A stretch of DNA of 49,038 nt from Verrucomicrobiales bacterium (GCA_029940475.1 JAPYUT010000027.1:1-49038), one strand, 5' to 3'. Shown: positions 15,500-24,854, numbered from the stretch's first letter. Numbers and translations are program-made. The notes: generated by a model from the letters alone, not told the origin.

Positions 15500-17269
15500 T
15501 CAGGAGGAATCGGTGTTCTCTGCATTTTCCGGTAAAGGCGGTTTCTGGGTTATTTCCCGGGTATCCTCCGGGTTATCCGAAGCTGGAGGATCCGGGGTTT
15601 TCTGCTTCCGGGGCTGCGGTGAGGAACCCCGCGGCGTTGCTTTGGGTGCGGGTTTGCCACCCTTCTGGTTGTTGTTGGCAACCCGTGGCGTTGCCAGCTC
15701 AATGTGGCCATCCCCAAATGCGATCACAGCACCTTCACTGAGTAACCAGTGGAGATCTTTAATCACCGTGATTTGCTCGGGTGTCAGTTCGGGAGGCTCT
15801 GGTGGCGGGGATTTTTTTTCCGGGCTTGATTCCCCGGCGTTCTCTTTAGTTTGCTTCTTCTGTTCCCCGGTTTCGGATTTTGCGCTCGATTCATCTTCCG
15901 GTGGGGTGGATTCAGTGGTGTTTTCAACGACTTTATCCTCGACGGGTTTTGCTGTTGATGAATGAGGATTATCCCCTGGCGTTGGAGTGGCGGCCAGATC
16001 CTCGAGGATGGATTTAATACTGGCTCTTTTCCTGTCGCGGATGTGATTGACGATTGCCAGTATCGGCTTGGACAAGGTGCTGTCATCAGAGAGCGGTTTT
16101 GGCCGGGTGATTGAGGTAAAGATCTTCTTGCCGCGCTTGAAAAACTTGAGTCCTTCCGCTCCCAGCATGCCACAAAGGGGTTGCACCAGGCTGGCCGGGT
16201 GTTTTTGCGCATTATTAGCCACTTGGCGCAACAGGGTCAGCAGGGCGGGGGAGAGATTTTTGCCGGGGATGTTGCCGGTGACCACAACTTCTTCAGCCCG
16301 GGTGACGAACTTCTCGGCATGTGTCTGGATAAAATGTTTTTCGGCGGTTTCACGGGTTTCAAACTTCAGGGCCGGTTCTCCCTCGGGTGTTTTCTGGTAA
16401 ATGTAGTGATGCTCAATACTTTGCTCGGTCTTCCAGCGTTCAATGATTTCTTCATCGTGTTCAACCCGGATACTGTTCCTGTATTTGCCGATTGGCATGT
16501 TCGAGAATCGCTGGCGGTGCAACTTGGCAATCTGGTTCTGATATGAATGATGGTTGGGAGGGCCGATGAGCTTGCCGCTGATACCGCATATTGCGATGGA
16601 GCTATAGTTTCCCTTGGGCAGTTCCCCCTGCACCTGTTCCTCTTTGTAGTGTTCAGAAAAAGAGGAAGTAGCAAGCAGGTTTTCAAGTGCTTCGGGATGG
16701 CTTAACCATGCGGATTGATCGACTGTGCATGTAAACAATTCGGGTGAGGTTTCGGTGTCACGCTTAAAGGCAATGGAATAACGATCCCGTGATGCCATCA
16801 CCAGCCGGGCGATGTCGAAAACGGAGTATGCGCGTGCGGTTTTCCTGATCTGCTCTACCAGCTGAGTAATGCTTAATTTCCCGGGTTGCAGGCTGGCACT
16901 GATTCCCTGCGGTGGTGCAGGCGGAGCGGGCCGGCTGTCCCGCCGGTTGCGAGGGTCATGGCGTTTCCCTCTGTTGTCGTCGCGATCGTGTTGCTGGCGG
17001 TTGCCTTTGCCGCTGCGGGAATCCCCTTTTTTCCGGTCATCAAAAGACCGGCGGGTTGGTGTGTCGCGCTTGCCTCGTTGTTTGAAGTCATCACGGTTAC
17101 CCCTGCTCCCCTGCTTGCTCCCTTTCTGTTTATCTCCGGACTTGCGCGGCGGATGATCCTTGTGAGTGATTGGATCATCGTTGTCCGATCCCGCTTTCCT
17201 CGACGGCTTTTTAAGCCAATCAGGCATAAATTGAAGCTCCGAGAGATCAACAGGTGTGGGGTCGCTCAT
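15500..17269 (-). CDS. Conserved Opitutia-type basic, partly disordered protein, putative nucleic-acid binder
   Basis: 589 residues. Residues 1-20 (PVDLSELQFMPDWL) form a short conserved-looking head. Residues about 21-120 are very rich in Lys, Arg, Asp, Gly and Ser (KQRGKRD, GKRHDPRNRRD), like RNA-binding tails. A folded part follows (about 130-420) with the striking GKLIGPPNHHSYQNQIAKLH and RFSNMPIGKYRNSIR, then HFIQTHAEKFV. After a Pro/Glu/Lys linker, residues about 510-540 (LTPEQITVIKDLHWLLSEG then VIAFGDGHIELA) look like a small winged-helix. I recall relatives in Verrucomicrobiota and Planctomycetota, all of unknown function. RNA binding is inference. No signal peptide; cytoplasmic. Confidence 0.85.
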   Translation of the reverse strand: MSDPTPVDLSELQFMPDWLKKPSRKAGSDNDDPITHKDHPPRKSGDKQKGSKQGSRGNRDDFKQRGKRDTPTRRSFDDRKKGDSRSGKGNRQQHDRDDNRGKRHDPRNRRDSRPAPPAPPQGISASLQPGKLSITQLVEQIRKTARAYSVFDIARLVMASRDRYSIAFKRDTETSPELFTCTVDQSAWLSHPEALENLLATSSFSEHYKEEQVQGELPKGNYSSIAICGISGKLIGPPNHHSYQNQIAKLHRQRFSNMPIGKYRNSIRVEHDEEIIERWKTEQSIEHHYIYQKTPEGEPALKFETRETAEKHFIQTHAEKFVTRAEEVVVTGNIPGKNLSPALLTLLRQVANNAQKHPASLVQPLCGMLGAEGLKFFKRGKKIFTSITRPKPLSDDSTLSKPILAIVNHIRDRKRASIKSILEDLAATPTPGDNPHSSTAKPVEDKVVENTTESTPPEDESSAKSETGEQKKQTKENAGESSPEKKSPPPEPPELTPEQITVIKDLHWLLSEGAVIAFGDGHIELATPRVANNNQKGGKPAPKATPRGSSPQPRKQKTPDPPASDNPEDTREITQKPPLPENAENTDSS

Positions 17270-17340
17270 TTAAAAATCAGGATAGGTGATAAAAGCTCGA
17301 GAATGAGTCATTTGTATGGTGACCTTGTATTTACAGACAC

Positions 17341-17373
17341 GCTTAACCTCAAGCCTTCATGTTGAAGTTAAGC
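17341..17373 (-). terminator. Stem-loop between gpsA and the basic protein gene
   Basis: GCTTAA (17341-17346) pairs with TTAAGC (17368-17373) and an inner stem CTTCA-TGT-TGAAG (17355-17367) stacks on it, leaving an eight-base bulge. It lies just beyond the gpsA stop on the minus strand. Without a T-run it is a weak terminator or an mRNA-stabilising element. Confidence 0.3.
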
Positions 17374-17400
17374 CCGTGGGGAGCGGTTTGCAACGTGCCG

Positions 17401-18399
17401 TTAGGAGTCTGTTTCCGGGCGGGGATTCCGGTTCAATAATTCGTTCAGGGCGATGTCCGGGCTCTTATGGCCACTTATCACGGCGTATGCCTGATCAATG
17501 ATCGGTGTATTGATACCGGCACGCCGGGCAGCCTCATAAAATGAAACAGTGTTTGGAACTCCTTCCGCGACCATTGTCATTGAGCCGAGAACCTCATCAA
17601 TGTTTTTTCCCTCGCCTAACATTCTTCCAACCTGGTTATTCCGGCTGTGTGCGCTGTAGCAGGTAACCATTAGGTCACCAACACCTGAAAGGCCCTGGAA
17701 TGTTCCGGGAGCCCCTCCGAGATTAGTGCCCAGGCGGATCATCTCGGCAAGGCCGCGAGTGACAAGTGCGGCTTTTGCGTTGTCACCAAGCCCAAGTCCC
17801 TCGGAGATACCGGCGCAAATGGCATAGACATTCTTGGTTGCTCCTCCTAGTTCAATTCCTGCGACGTCCTCACTGGTATAGGTTCGAAACCAGGGAAGAG
17901 TGAAAATTTCCTGCAGGCGCAGGGCGATATTTTTGTCGCTGCAGCCGATTACGGCGGCTGTTGCAAGTTGTCGGCCGACCTCTTCTGCGTGGTTGGGGCC
18001 ACTGAGCACAGCAATGGGATTGTCGGGGAGTGAGGCGGATAGGATTTCGGTCATACGCCGCCCGGTACCGCGTTCGAGACCCTTGGTACACGAGACAAGA
18101 ATGGAGTCCTGCGGAACCTGAGCCTTTGCCAGGGAGCCGGCGATCTCGGCCATGGCGGCGGAAGGTATCACGCAGAGAATCACCCCGGATTGTACGGTGG
18201 CTCTCAGATCGGCAGTCGGGGTGATTAATTCACCCAGTGTTACCCCTGGGAGGTAGCGATGATTTTCACGTGAGGCGGCCATTTGTGCGGCCTGCTCAGG
18301 AGCCCGGCACCACAGCTTTACCTCAATGCCACGTTGTGCGAGTACAGTGGCCAGTGCCGTGCCCCAGCTACCGGCACCAATTACCGCGGCGGTTGTCAT
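17401..18399 (-). CDS. gpsA: Glycerol-3-phosphate dehydrogenase [NAD(P)+]
   Basis: Makes sn-glycerol-3-phosphate from dihydroxyacetone phosphate for phospholipid synthesis. 332 residues from ATG 18399, the family's usual length; the longer open frame overlaps plsY. Rossmann motif AAVIGAGSWGTALATVLA at residue 4, CVIPSAAM, LVSCTKGLE, AVLSGPNHAEEV (GPSFA-type motif), the catalytic lysine region GIELGGATKNVYAICAGISEG, GDNAKAALVTRGLAEM and GLSGVGDLMVTCYS. The start lies four bases after the plsY stop, so plsY-gpsA is a tight two-gene unit whose products supply and use the same metabolite. Confidence 0.96.
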   Translation of the reverse strand: MTTAAVIGAGSWGTALATVLAQRGIEVKLWCRAPEQAAQMAASRENHRYLPGVTLGELITPTADLRATVQSGVILCVIPSAAMAEIAGSLAKAQVPQDSILVSCTKGLERGTGRRMTEILSASLPDNPIAVLSGPNHAEEVGRQLATAAVIGCSDKNIALRLQEIFTLPWFRTYTSEDVAGIELGGATKNVYAICAGISEGLGLGDNAKAALVTRGLAEMIRLGTNLGGAPGTFQGLSGVGDLMVTCYSAHSRNNQVGRMLGEGKNIDEVLGSMTMVAEGVPNTVSFYEAARRAGINTPIIDQAYAVISGHKSPDIALNELLNRNPRPETDS

Positions 18400-18403
18400 T
18401 ATT

Positions 18404-19099
18404 TCAGGATTTTTCTTCAATGTTTTTTTTTCGCTCGAAGCGCAATTCCTTACCTGCCATGAGCCGACGGATATTGGACCGATGCCTCCATATTGCCATG
18501 ATGGCGGCAAAGATACCAAAGCAGAGCTTTGGTATGCTTACAGGTGCGCCATCAATCATTGCAAGGATGAATATTTGCAGGGGAATAGCCAGTGCTGCAG
18601 CCATGGAGGCCAGGGCAACGTAGCGGGAAAGTGAGAATACAAGAACCCAAATGATGAGTGATCCGGTAAAGACCCAGGGCATGAAAGCCAGCATGACACC
18701 TGCCGATGTCGCAATGCCTTTGCCGCCCTTGAAGCCAAGCCAGAAGGTGTAGTTGTGTCCAATAACAGCCGCAAGGGCAAACAACACGCAGGCTGTGCTG
18801 ATGAGTTGATGGTTGCCTGCGGGCTCGATAAACGCGGGCTGGATAAACTTAACCTTAATCTCGATTATCGCTTTCCCGATGGCGACAGGAGTAAAGCCTT
18901 TCATTATATCGAGCAGGAAAACCATGATTCCTGTTGGTGCCCCCAGGACACGGAAGATGTTCGTCGCTCCAATGTTTCCGCTGCCGTGCTGCCGGATATC
19001 AATGCCGCGCATCCTTGCAATCCAGAACCCAAACGGGAGAGATCCCACCATGTAGGATCCTGCCATGCAGATGAGTATAGTGATGTAGGGATCCTCCAA
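18404..19099 (-). CDS. plsY: Acyl-phosphate:glycerol-3-phosphate acyltransferase
   Basis: An integral membrane enzyme that makes lysophosphatidic acid from acyl-phosphate and glycerol-3-phosphate. 231 residues, slightly longer than the usual 195-215. The three conserved loops are present: SLPFGFWIARMRGIDIRQHG with GSGNIGATNIFRVLG, GHNYTFWLGFKGGKGIATS, and a late polar loop. About five to seven hydrophobic segments are seen. The start is taken as TTG at 19099 because the first membrane segment (YITILICMAGSYMVG) begins at once; ATG at 19066 would cut into it. It precedes gpsA and follows polX by 19 bases. Confidence 0.93.
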   Translation of the reverse strand: MEDPYITILICMAGSYMVGSLPFGFWIARMRGIDIRQHGSGNIGATNIFRVLGAPTGIMVFLLDIMKGFTPVAIGKAIIEIKVKFIQPAFIEPAGNHQLISTACVLFALAAVIGHNYTFWLGFKGGKGIATSAGVMLAFMPWVFTGSLIIWVLVFSLSRYVALASMAAALAIPLQIFILAMIDGAPVSIPKLCFGIFAAIMAIWRHRSNIRRLMAGKELRFERKKNIEEKS

Positions 19100-19118
19100 A
19101 ATTCCAGGGTGGTTAAGA

Positions 19119-20855
19119 TTATGCGTTGAGCAGCTTTTCGACTTCCTTAAGAGACAGGCAGTTTATGACGTCGTTGGAAGTAAGCCACCCCTTCTGGGCA
19201 ATGTTGACTCCATATTTAAGATATTGAAGCTGTGATGTATGGTGTGCATCAGGATTGATTGAGCATTTAACCCCTTTCTCTCTGGCGTGTTTCCACCACC
19301 GCCAATCCATATCAAGACGCCTGGGGTTGGCGTTAATTTCAATGATTGTTGCGTTGGCCGCGCAGGCATCTATTACCTTGGCAACGTCCACAGCGTAGGG
19401 TTCACGGGTCAAAAGCAGACGGCCGGTGAGGTGACCAATCATGGTGATGTGGGGGTTTTCAACCGCGCTGATGATACGGGCAGTCATTTCGTTTTCCGGT
19501 AGCGTAAACGCGTTGTGTACCGATGCTACAACGTAATCGAGTTGGCTGAGAACCTCATCCGGGTAGTCAAGGGATCCGTCCTTGAGGATATCACATTCGA
19601 CCCCGGTAAAAAGTTTAAATTCCTTTCCAAAGGTGTCATTGAGCTGCCTGATTTCCTCGGCTTGGGCCAGCAGTTGCCCGGCATCCAGCCCGTTGGCCTG
19701 GAAGGAACTCTTCGAATGGTCTGAAATTCCAAGATATTGCAGACCCAGTTGGCGGGCAGCAGCAGCCATTTCCTGTAAGGAACATTTGCCATCACTGGCG
19801 GTAGTGTGGTTGTGGAATGTGCCCCGCAGGTCTTCAAGCTTTACCAGGGCGGGCAGTTCACCTTGCTCTGAGACTTCAATCTCACCGGTATTTTCCCGCA
19901 AAACCGGTGGAATTAAATCCAGTGAGAGGGCGGCGTAGAGGTCTTCTTCAGTCCGTATGGTTTCGCGGGGTAGTGGCAGTGGCTCTTTGTTGCCGGCCGG
20001 TATCAACCGATATTCATTGAGTGTGTATCCAAGTTTCAATGCCCGCGAGCGCATCGCGATGTTGTGCTCCTTGCTGCCGGTAAAGTAGTTCAACGCGAAG
20101 GGGTATTCTGCAGCCGATACCGTGCGCAGGTCGCACTGCAGACCGGAATCCAGAAGGACAGTTGATTTTGTTGATCCCTGCACACTGATACTGGCGACTT
20201 CAGGCATCGCCACGAAGAATGACATGATCGCCTCGGGATGTTCCGTGGAAACGATAAAGTCAAGATCATGGAGCACTTCCTTGCCGCGCCGGTAACTGCC
20301 GGCAATGGCGGCTTTAATGGTGTCCGGGTGATCGTGCAGGGCGAGGAGTATACGTTCGGCACTTTCGGCCACATCCCCGAATCGAAACTGATCAGCGTGT
20401 TGCCGGCGAAACTCAATTGCATCAAGAATCTTCTGGGAAGATTTGGCTCCGAAGCCCGGCAGCTGTGCGGCATCGCCCGACTTGCAGACTTGCTCGAGGG
20501 CAGCAATCGAAACCACATTCAGCTTATCATAAAGGGCCTTGATCTTTTTTGGGCCGAGGCCGGAAATTTCGAAAAGATCAAAGATTGATTCAGGAAATTC
20601 AGCCCGGAGTTTCTCGTAGTAGCCAAGTTTTCCGGTGCTGGCAATTTCATGCAGTTTTTCAGCGAGGGCCTTGCCAATACCCTTGGTGTCGCCAAGGTCG
20701 TTATCCTTCGCTTTTTGAATAATGTCGCCACCGTATGTCGCCACGATTTCAGCACCCGTGCGGTATGCTCTCACCTTGAACGGATTTTCTCCCTTGAGTT
20801 CAAGTAACAGGGCAATGTTTTCAAGTGTGTCGGCGATGGATTCGCGGGTGGTCAT
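19119..20855 (-). CDS. polX: Family X DNA polymerase with PHP exonuclease domain
   Basis: 578 residues from ATG 20855. The N-terminal helix-hairpin-helix and lyase-like part (LENIALLLELKGENPFKVRAY, DTKGIGKALAEKLHEI, SGLGPKKIKALYDKL) is followed by the nucleotidyltransferase palm: AGSYRRGKEVLHDLDFIVST with the catalytic Asp pair. The C-terminal PHP domain has its metal ligands: FHNHTTASDG, YLGISDHSKS, FTGVECDILKDG, VVASVHNAF, IEINANPRRLD and INPDAHH. Bacterial PolX fills short gaps in base-excision repair and uses the PHP domain as a 3'-5' exonuclease or AP-site nuclease. The first gene of the minus-strand run; an earlier in-frame Met at 20897 adds no conserved residues. Confidence 0.94.
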   Translation of the reverse strand: MTTRESIADTLENIALLLELKGENPFKVRAYRTGAEIVATYGGDIIQKAKDNDLGDTKGIGKALAEKLHEIASTGKLGYYEKLRAEFPESIFDLFEISGLGPKKIKALYDKLNVVSIAALEQVCKSGDAAQLPGFGAKSSQKILDAIEFRRQHADQFRFGDVAESAERILLALHDHPDTIKAAIAGSYRRGKEVLHDLDFIVSTEHPEAIMSFFVAMPEVASISVQGSTKSTVLLDSGLQCDLRTVSAAEYPFALNYFTGSKEHNIAMRSRALKLGYTLNEYRLIPAGNKEPLPLPRETIRTEEDLYAALSLDLIPPVLRENTGEIEVSEQGELPALVKLEDLRGTFHNHTTASDGKCSLQEMAAAARQLGLQYLGISDHSKSSFQANGLDAGQLLAQAEEIRQLNDTFGKEFKLFTGVECDILKDGSLDYPDEVLSQLDYVVASVHNAFTLPENEMTARIISAVENPHITMIGHLTGRLLLTREPYAVDVAKVIDACAANATIIEINANPRRLDMDWRWWKHAREKGVKCSINPDAHHTSQLQYLKYGVNIAQKGWLTSNDVINCLSLKEVEKLLNA

Positions 20856-21091
20856 GAATATGGAGAGTAGATTACCCGTGAGGACTGCAGGGGGCAACGC
20901 GAGAGGGCAATGATTAAGCGTTGGCAGTAGTATGGACTGTGGCTCTTGTCCTGCCTAAATGGGGCAGTAAATATATTAAATTATTGAGAAATTCAGCAAA
21001 ACTTTGTAAATTTAATGTTGCTCAGCGCGCGATTAGGCCTTCTTGATACCATCTTCAGGAAACTTTTTAAATTTCCCCTTTCGAAACGATT

Positions 21092-23074
21092 GTGATCAAC
21101 CAAGAGTCTGGAAATCGGAGCAAGCTGTCCGAATCAACCAAGGGGGGCGCAGAGATTGAAGTGCCGCGGCTGCTCATCGTTGAATGGGACGGTCGCCAGA
21201 GAGAGCACCTGGCCGGCTTAGCCGGGGAATTAGGCTTTGAGGCAACAGCGTGCTCAACTCCGGCGGAGGCAAAGGAATTGATTAACGCCACATCTTTTAC
21301 CGGGGTGATATTTGACGCGCAGTTATACAGCGAATCCCTTGAAGAGTTTGTCGGCTGGCTGGAATCCCTTGGCAGTAATAAACCTTATGTTATTTCCATT
21401 ATTGAGAGTGAAGTGTCTGGAGAATTAACCGACCTTCTGCGTGGCGGAGTTGATGACCTTTTGCTGAAGCCCGTGAATCCCGAGTTGTTAAAGGCTCGTC
21501 TTGCTGTCATGGAGTTCCGGTTGCTTGAGCAGGAATCCCGGCATCAGGAAATGGCCAGGTTGCGGCGGGCGCAGGGGCGCTATGAGAACCTTTTTCTCGA
21601 TTCTCCGGATGCGATCATTGTCCTCAAAAATCGTCAGGGAAAAGTTATCGGTGTGAACAGGGCGGTGAAATCAATTCTGGGCTATGAGGGTAAATCGCTG
21701 CTTGGTAAATACATGTCGCTGGTGTTCCCCGATATTTTCGGCCGTGATGGACAGGCTTCGCGCGGGGATGTCTTGAGTGGTGCAACTGTGCTGCAGGCGG
21801 TTGCTTATCGCCGACCTGATGGAGGCAGCAGTTACCTTGATATAATGATGTCAACTGTACCCTGGGACAGGGGTTATGCGGTGATGATGGTATGCCGTGA
21901 TGTGGGCAACCGTGAGGGATCCGAAGGGGAGCGTATTCAAAGTTCGAAGGATAGGGCGCTTGAGTGCTTTGCAGGCGGGGTATCGGGAGAATTTGGTGAC
22001 TTACTGACCTCAATTGGAGGTAATCTGTCACTTCTTGAATCCGCTCCATTCCTGAACGATGAGGCACGTGAAACCATTACGCGGGCGCAACATGCCTGTG
22101 AGCGGGGACGGGAACTCACAGTGGAGATTGCTGCCCTCGCGGGAAGTTCGCGTGCACCTAGGAGCGAGAAACTTGACCTTGCGCGTCTGGTTGAGAAGGC
22201 AGTGCAATTTGCGTTGTTTGATTTTGAGGGAGTGCGTCCCCTGTTCAAAATACAGGAATCGCTTCCGTTGGTAGTGGGTGATGATGAACAGATTAGACAC
22301 CTGATCGCCGTTGTGGCAAAGAATTCCGGGAAGATCCTGGCCAAGACCGGCTCGAATTCCGGGCAGCTTCGGGTTGAGATTTCGCAAATCAGTATAGGTA
22401 GTGAAAGCGGGTTTCCCCTGCAGGCGGGATTATATGTTCATCTGGCATTTAAGGATAATGGCCCCGGTCTTTCCGAAACGGATTTGCGTCGGGTGTTCGA
22501 TCCTTATTTCAGCCGTAACGAGGAGGGCAGGGGCATCGGATTGAGCCAGGCGGCAGCTATTGTCCGTTCTCATGCCGGGCATATACAGGCAAGTTCTAAA
22601 TTAGGCGAAGGTGCTTGTTTTGACATTTATCTTCCGGCAGCAGAAGACGCAGCACAATTTCCGGAAGCTAAACAAGCCGGAGTGGCACCTATGCGGGTAT
22701 TGGTTCTTGATGATGAACCGCATATTTGTGCTGTTCTGGAAAAGGCGCTTACGCGGGCAGGGCACGATGTGTTTTGTGCGGCGACCGGAGAATTGGCTTT
22801 GAGTGCATTTGAAAAAGCTGAGGATTTTGGAAGACCTTTTGACGTGCTGCTTTTTGATCTTGATATTCGTGGGGGAATGGGTGGCAACGAGACACTGGCA
22901 CGCATTCGGGCAGATCATCCTGAAGTGCGGGCCATTGTTACCACCGGCTATGTAAATGATTCAGTATTGATGAATTATCTTGAACACGGATTTTGCGGAG
23001 TGTTGACAAAACCCTTCAGGATTGATCATCTAATAGCCGCCGTTGAGCGTCTTGGAAGCGGTAACCCGGGGTAG
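21092..23074 (+). CDS. REC-PAS-kinase-like-REC hybrid signalling protein lacking the phospho-acceptor His
   Basis: 660 residues from a GTG start; an upstream start cannot be excluded. Domain order: receiver 1 (about 26-140; VIFDAQ with Asp75, LLLKP with Lys126), PAS (about 163-275; FLDSPDAIIVLKNRQG), a dimerisation-like helix pair, ATPase domain (about 355-515; N-box AKNSGK, G1 DNGPGL, FDPYFS, G2 GRGIGLSQAAAIV), and receiver 2 (about 532-655; VLVLDDEP, LLFDLDI with Asp589, LTKPFR). The H-box that should read GGIAHDFNNLL reads GGVSGEFGDLL, placing Gly299 where the phosphorylated His belongs. ATP binding looks intact, so it may be a pseudo-kinase, a phosphatase or an allosteric partner of another kinase. 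No cognate response-regulator gene is adjacent. Confidence 0.88.
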   Translation: MINQESGNRSKLSESTKGGAEIEVPRLLIVEWDGRQREHLAGLAGELGFEATACSTPAEAKELINATSFTGVIFDAQLYSESLEEFVGWLESLGSNKPYVISIIESEVSGELTDLLRGGVDDLLLKPVNPELLKARLAVMEFRLLEQESRHQEMARLRRAQGRYENLFLDSPDAIIVLKNRQGKVIGVNRAVKSILGYEGKSLLGKYMSLVFPDIFGRDGQASRGDVLSGATVLQAVAYRRPDGGSSYLDIMMSTVPWDRGYAVMMVCRDVGNREGSEGERIQSSKDRALECFAGGVSGEFGDLLTSIGGNLSLLESAPFLNDEARETITRAQHACERGRELTVEIAALAGSSRAPRSEKLDLARLVEKAVQFALFDFEGVRPLFKIQESLPLVVGDDEQIRHLIAVVAKNSGKILAKTGSNSGQLRVEISQISIGSESGFPLQAGLYVHLAFKDNGPGLSETDLRRVFDPYFSRNEEGRGIGLSQAAAIVRSHAGHIQASSKLGEGACFDIYLPAAEDAAQFPEAKQAGVAPMRVLVLDDEPHICAVLEKALTRAGHDVFCAATGELALSAFEKAEDFGRPFDVLLFDLDIRGGMGGNETLARIRADHPEVRAIVTTGYVNDSVLMNYLEHGFCGVLTKPFRIDHLIAAVERLGSGNPG

Positions 23075-23124
23075 CTTTCCAGCTTGTTCCATCTTCATTG
23101 GTTAATGAGGACAGAAGTCTGCTG

Positions 23125-24720
23125 CTAGAGATAGAGCAGCTTTGCACTGTGGATATGCTCGTCGGCGAGTAATTCCTCGCGCGCTGCGGGGGTGAGTTCA
23201 GCATCGAGGTTAATGACGGTTAAAGCGCGTTCGCCGACCTGGTTTCGGCTGAGCGACATACCGGCTATGTTTGCCTCGTGGTTTGCGATTACAGTCCCGA
23301 TGGTGCCGATGACCCCGGGGACATCGGTATTGCTGACAATTAGCACATGTCCCCCGGCATCTGCCTCTACCCGGTAATCGTTGATTTTAACGATGCGCGG
23401 GGAAATTCCGAAGAAAGTTCCAGAAACGGAAGCTTTTTCCTCCTCGTTACCGGTAATAATCTCGATCATTTCGGTAAATTCACCTGTGTCCGAAGGCCGG
23501 GTCTCGCTGACAGTAAGGCCGAGCTTTTCAGCAATTCCAGGGGCATTGATGTGATTTACGGATTCTCCGCCACAAGCACGTTCAAGGTATCCTTTGAGTG
23601 CTGCCCGGGTGACAAGGGCGGTGTCCAGTTCGCTTACTTTTCCGGAATAACAAATGGTCAAAAACTCCACTCCTTTGGGGGAAAGTTGCGATAGCATTTT
23701 CCCAATAGCTTCAGCGAGATCAAGATATGGACCGAGTAATTCAGCGGTCTTGCTGTCGATACTTGGCGTATTAACAGAGTTCACGATTGTTCCTTCAAGG
23801 AGGAAATTACGAATGTTGCGCGAGATTTCTATTCCCACGTTTGTTTGTGCTTCCTCGGTGGAAGCCCCGAGGTGGGGGGTGAATATAATGTTCTTCGATT
23901 GTAACAGGGGATAATCTGCAGGTGGGGGTTCGTGTTCATAGACATCGAGAGCGGCACCGGCAACATGTCCTGAATTGATTGCCTCGAGCAGGGCCAGCTC
24001 GTCGATTAATCCTCCGCGGGCACAATTAACAATGCGGACACCGGGCTTGCATTTCTTGAGCAGATTGGCGTTGATGATGTGTCTGGAATCATCAGTTAGT
24101 GGCATGTGCAGGGTAATGAAATCGGCGGTTTTAACAGCGTCCGCCACTTCCTGGAAGAGTTCCACCTGGAGTGCACGGGCCCGGCTTGGAGACAGGTATG
24201 GATCGTAGACAATCACACGCATCCCGAAGGCGATTGCACGGCGGGCAAACTCGGTGCCGATACGGCCCATGCCGAGTATGGCGAGAGTCTTCTTGTTTAA
24301 TTCGACCCCCTTGTAGTCCTTCCTGCCCCAGCCTCCGGCGCTTACAGTGGCATGCGCTTGCGGGATGTGACGTGCGAGAGCCGTCATCAGGCTGAAGGCG
24401 TGCTCTGCTGTGGAAATGGTATTACCGGCAGGGGTATTGACAACGATCACCCCGTTTTTTGTCGCGGCGGGGACGTCAATGTTATCAACGCCGACACCGG
24501 CACGCCCGACAATCTTCAGGTTTTTCGCTGCGTTAAGCACCTCGGCCGGGATCTTGGTTTGCGAGCGGACGATAATTGCCTCATAGACGGCAGCATCAGC
24601 CAGCAGGTCATCAGGGGAAATTCCAATGCGAACATCGACATCAAGTGCTTGATCCGCTTGCAGTTCCTTGATTCCTGCATCAGCGATAGGATCGGCAATG
24701 AGAACCTTGTGCTTGGTCAT
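23125..24720 (-). CDS. serA: D-3-phosphoglycerate dehydrogenase
   Basis: The first step of serine synthesis, NAD-dependent oxidation of 3-phosphoglycerate. 531 residues from ATG 24720, the long type with an extra ASB domain and a C-terminal ACT domain. Seen: VGRAGVGVDNIDVPAATKNG, NAD site LGMGRIGTEFARRAIAFG, catalytic Arg in VNCARGGLIDE, Glu in VYEHEPP and His in FTPHLGASTEEAQ. The ASB part covers about 315-450 and the ACT part (GGHVLIVSNTDVPGVIGTIG) about 455-531, where serine feedback normally binds. Divergent from ilvD across about 130 bases. An ATG four codons upstream (24732) is also possible. Confidence 0.96.
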   Translation of the reverse strand: MTKHKVLIADPIADAGIKELQADQALDVDVRIGISPDDLLADAAVYEAIIVRSQTKIPAEVLNAAKNLKIVGRAGVGVDNIDVPAATKNGVIVVNTPAGNTISTAEHAFSLMTALARHIPQAHATVSAGGWGRKDYKGVELNKKTLAILGMGRIGTEFARRAIAFGMRVIVYDPYLSPSRARALQVELFQEVADAVKTADFITLHMPLTDDSRHIINANLLKKCKPGVRIVNCARGGLIDELALLEAINSGHVAGAALDVYEHEPPPADYPLLQSKNIIFTPHLGASTEEAQTNVGIEISRNIRNFLLEGTIVNSVNTPSIDSKTAELLGPYLDLAEAIGKMLSQLSPKGVEFLTICYSGKVSELDTALVTRAALKGYLERACGGESVNHINAPGIAEKLGLTVSETRPSDTGEFTEMIEIITGNEEEKASVSGTFFGISPRIVKINDYRVEADAGGHVLIVSNTDVPGVIGTIGTVIANHEANIAGMSLSRNQVGERALTVINLDAELTPAAREELLADEHIHSAKLLYL

Positions 24721-24791
24721 GGGCGGCATCAATAGGGGGGTGTGAGCTGCTTGTCAATTGAGGCGGGTATTATCCTTACTGGCGGTAAGTT

Positions 24792-24854
24792 ATGCTTAAT
24801 TCCCAAAAAATAAGGCTTAGAAGCAATCATCTTCTCTTGACCTTCGGTCGATGA
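24792..24854 (+). promoter_or_regulatory. Short upstream ORF overlapping the ilvD start
   Basis: ATG 24792 opens a 20-codon frame that includes [10 protein letters not shown] near its end and stops at TGA 24852-24854, which overlaps the ilvD ATG at 24851 (ATGA). Three consecutive Leu codons before a branched-chain amino-acid gene recall ilv/leu leader peptides, but I find no terminator-antiterminator pair. Coupled re-initiation is the simpler reading; chance is possible. Confidence 0.25.
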
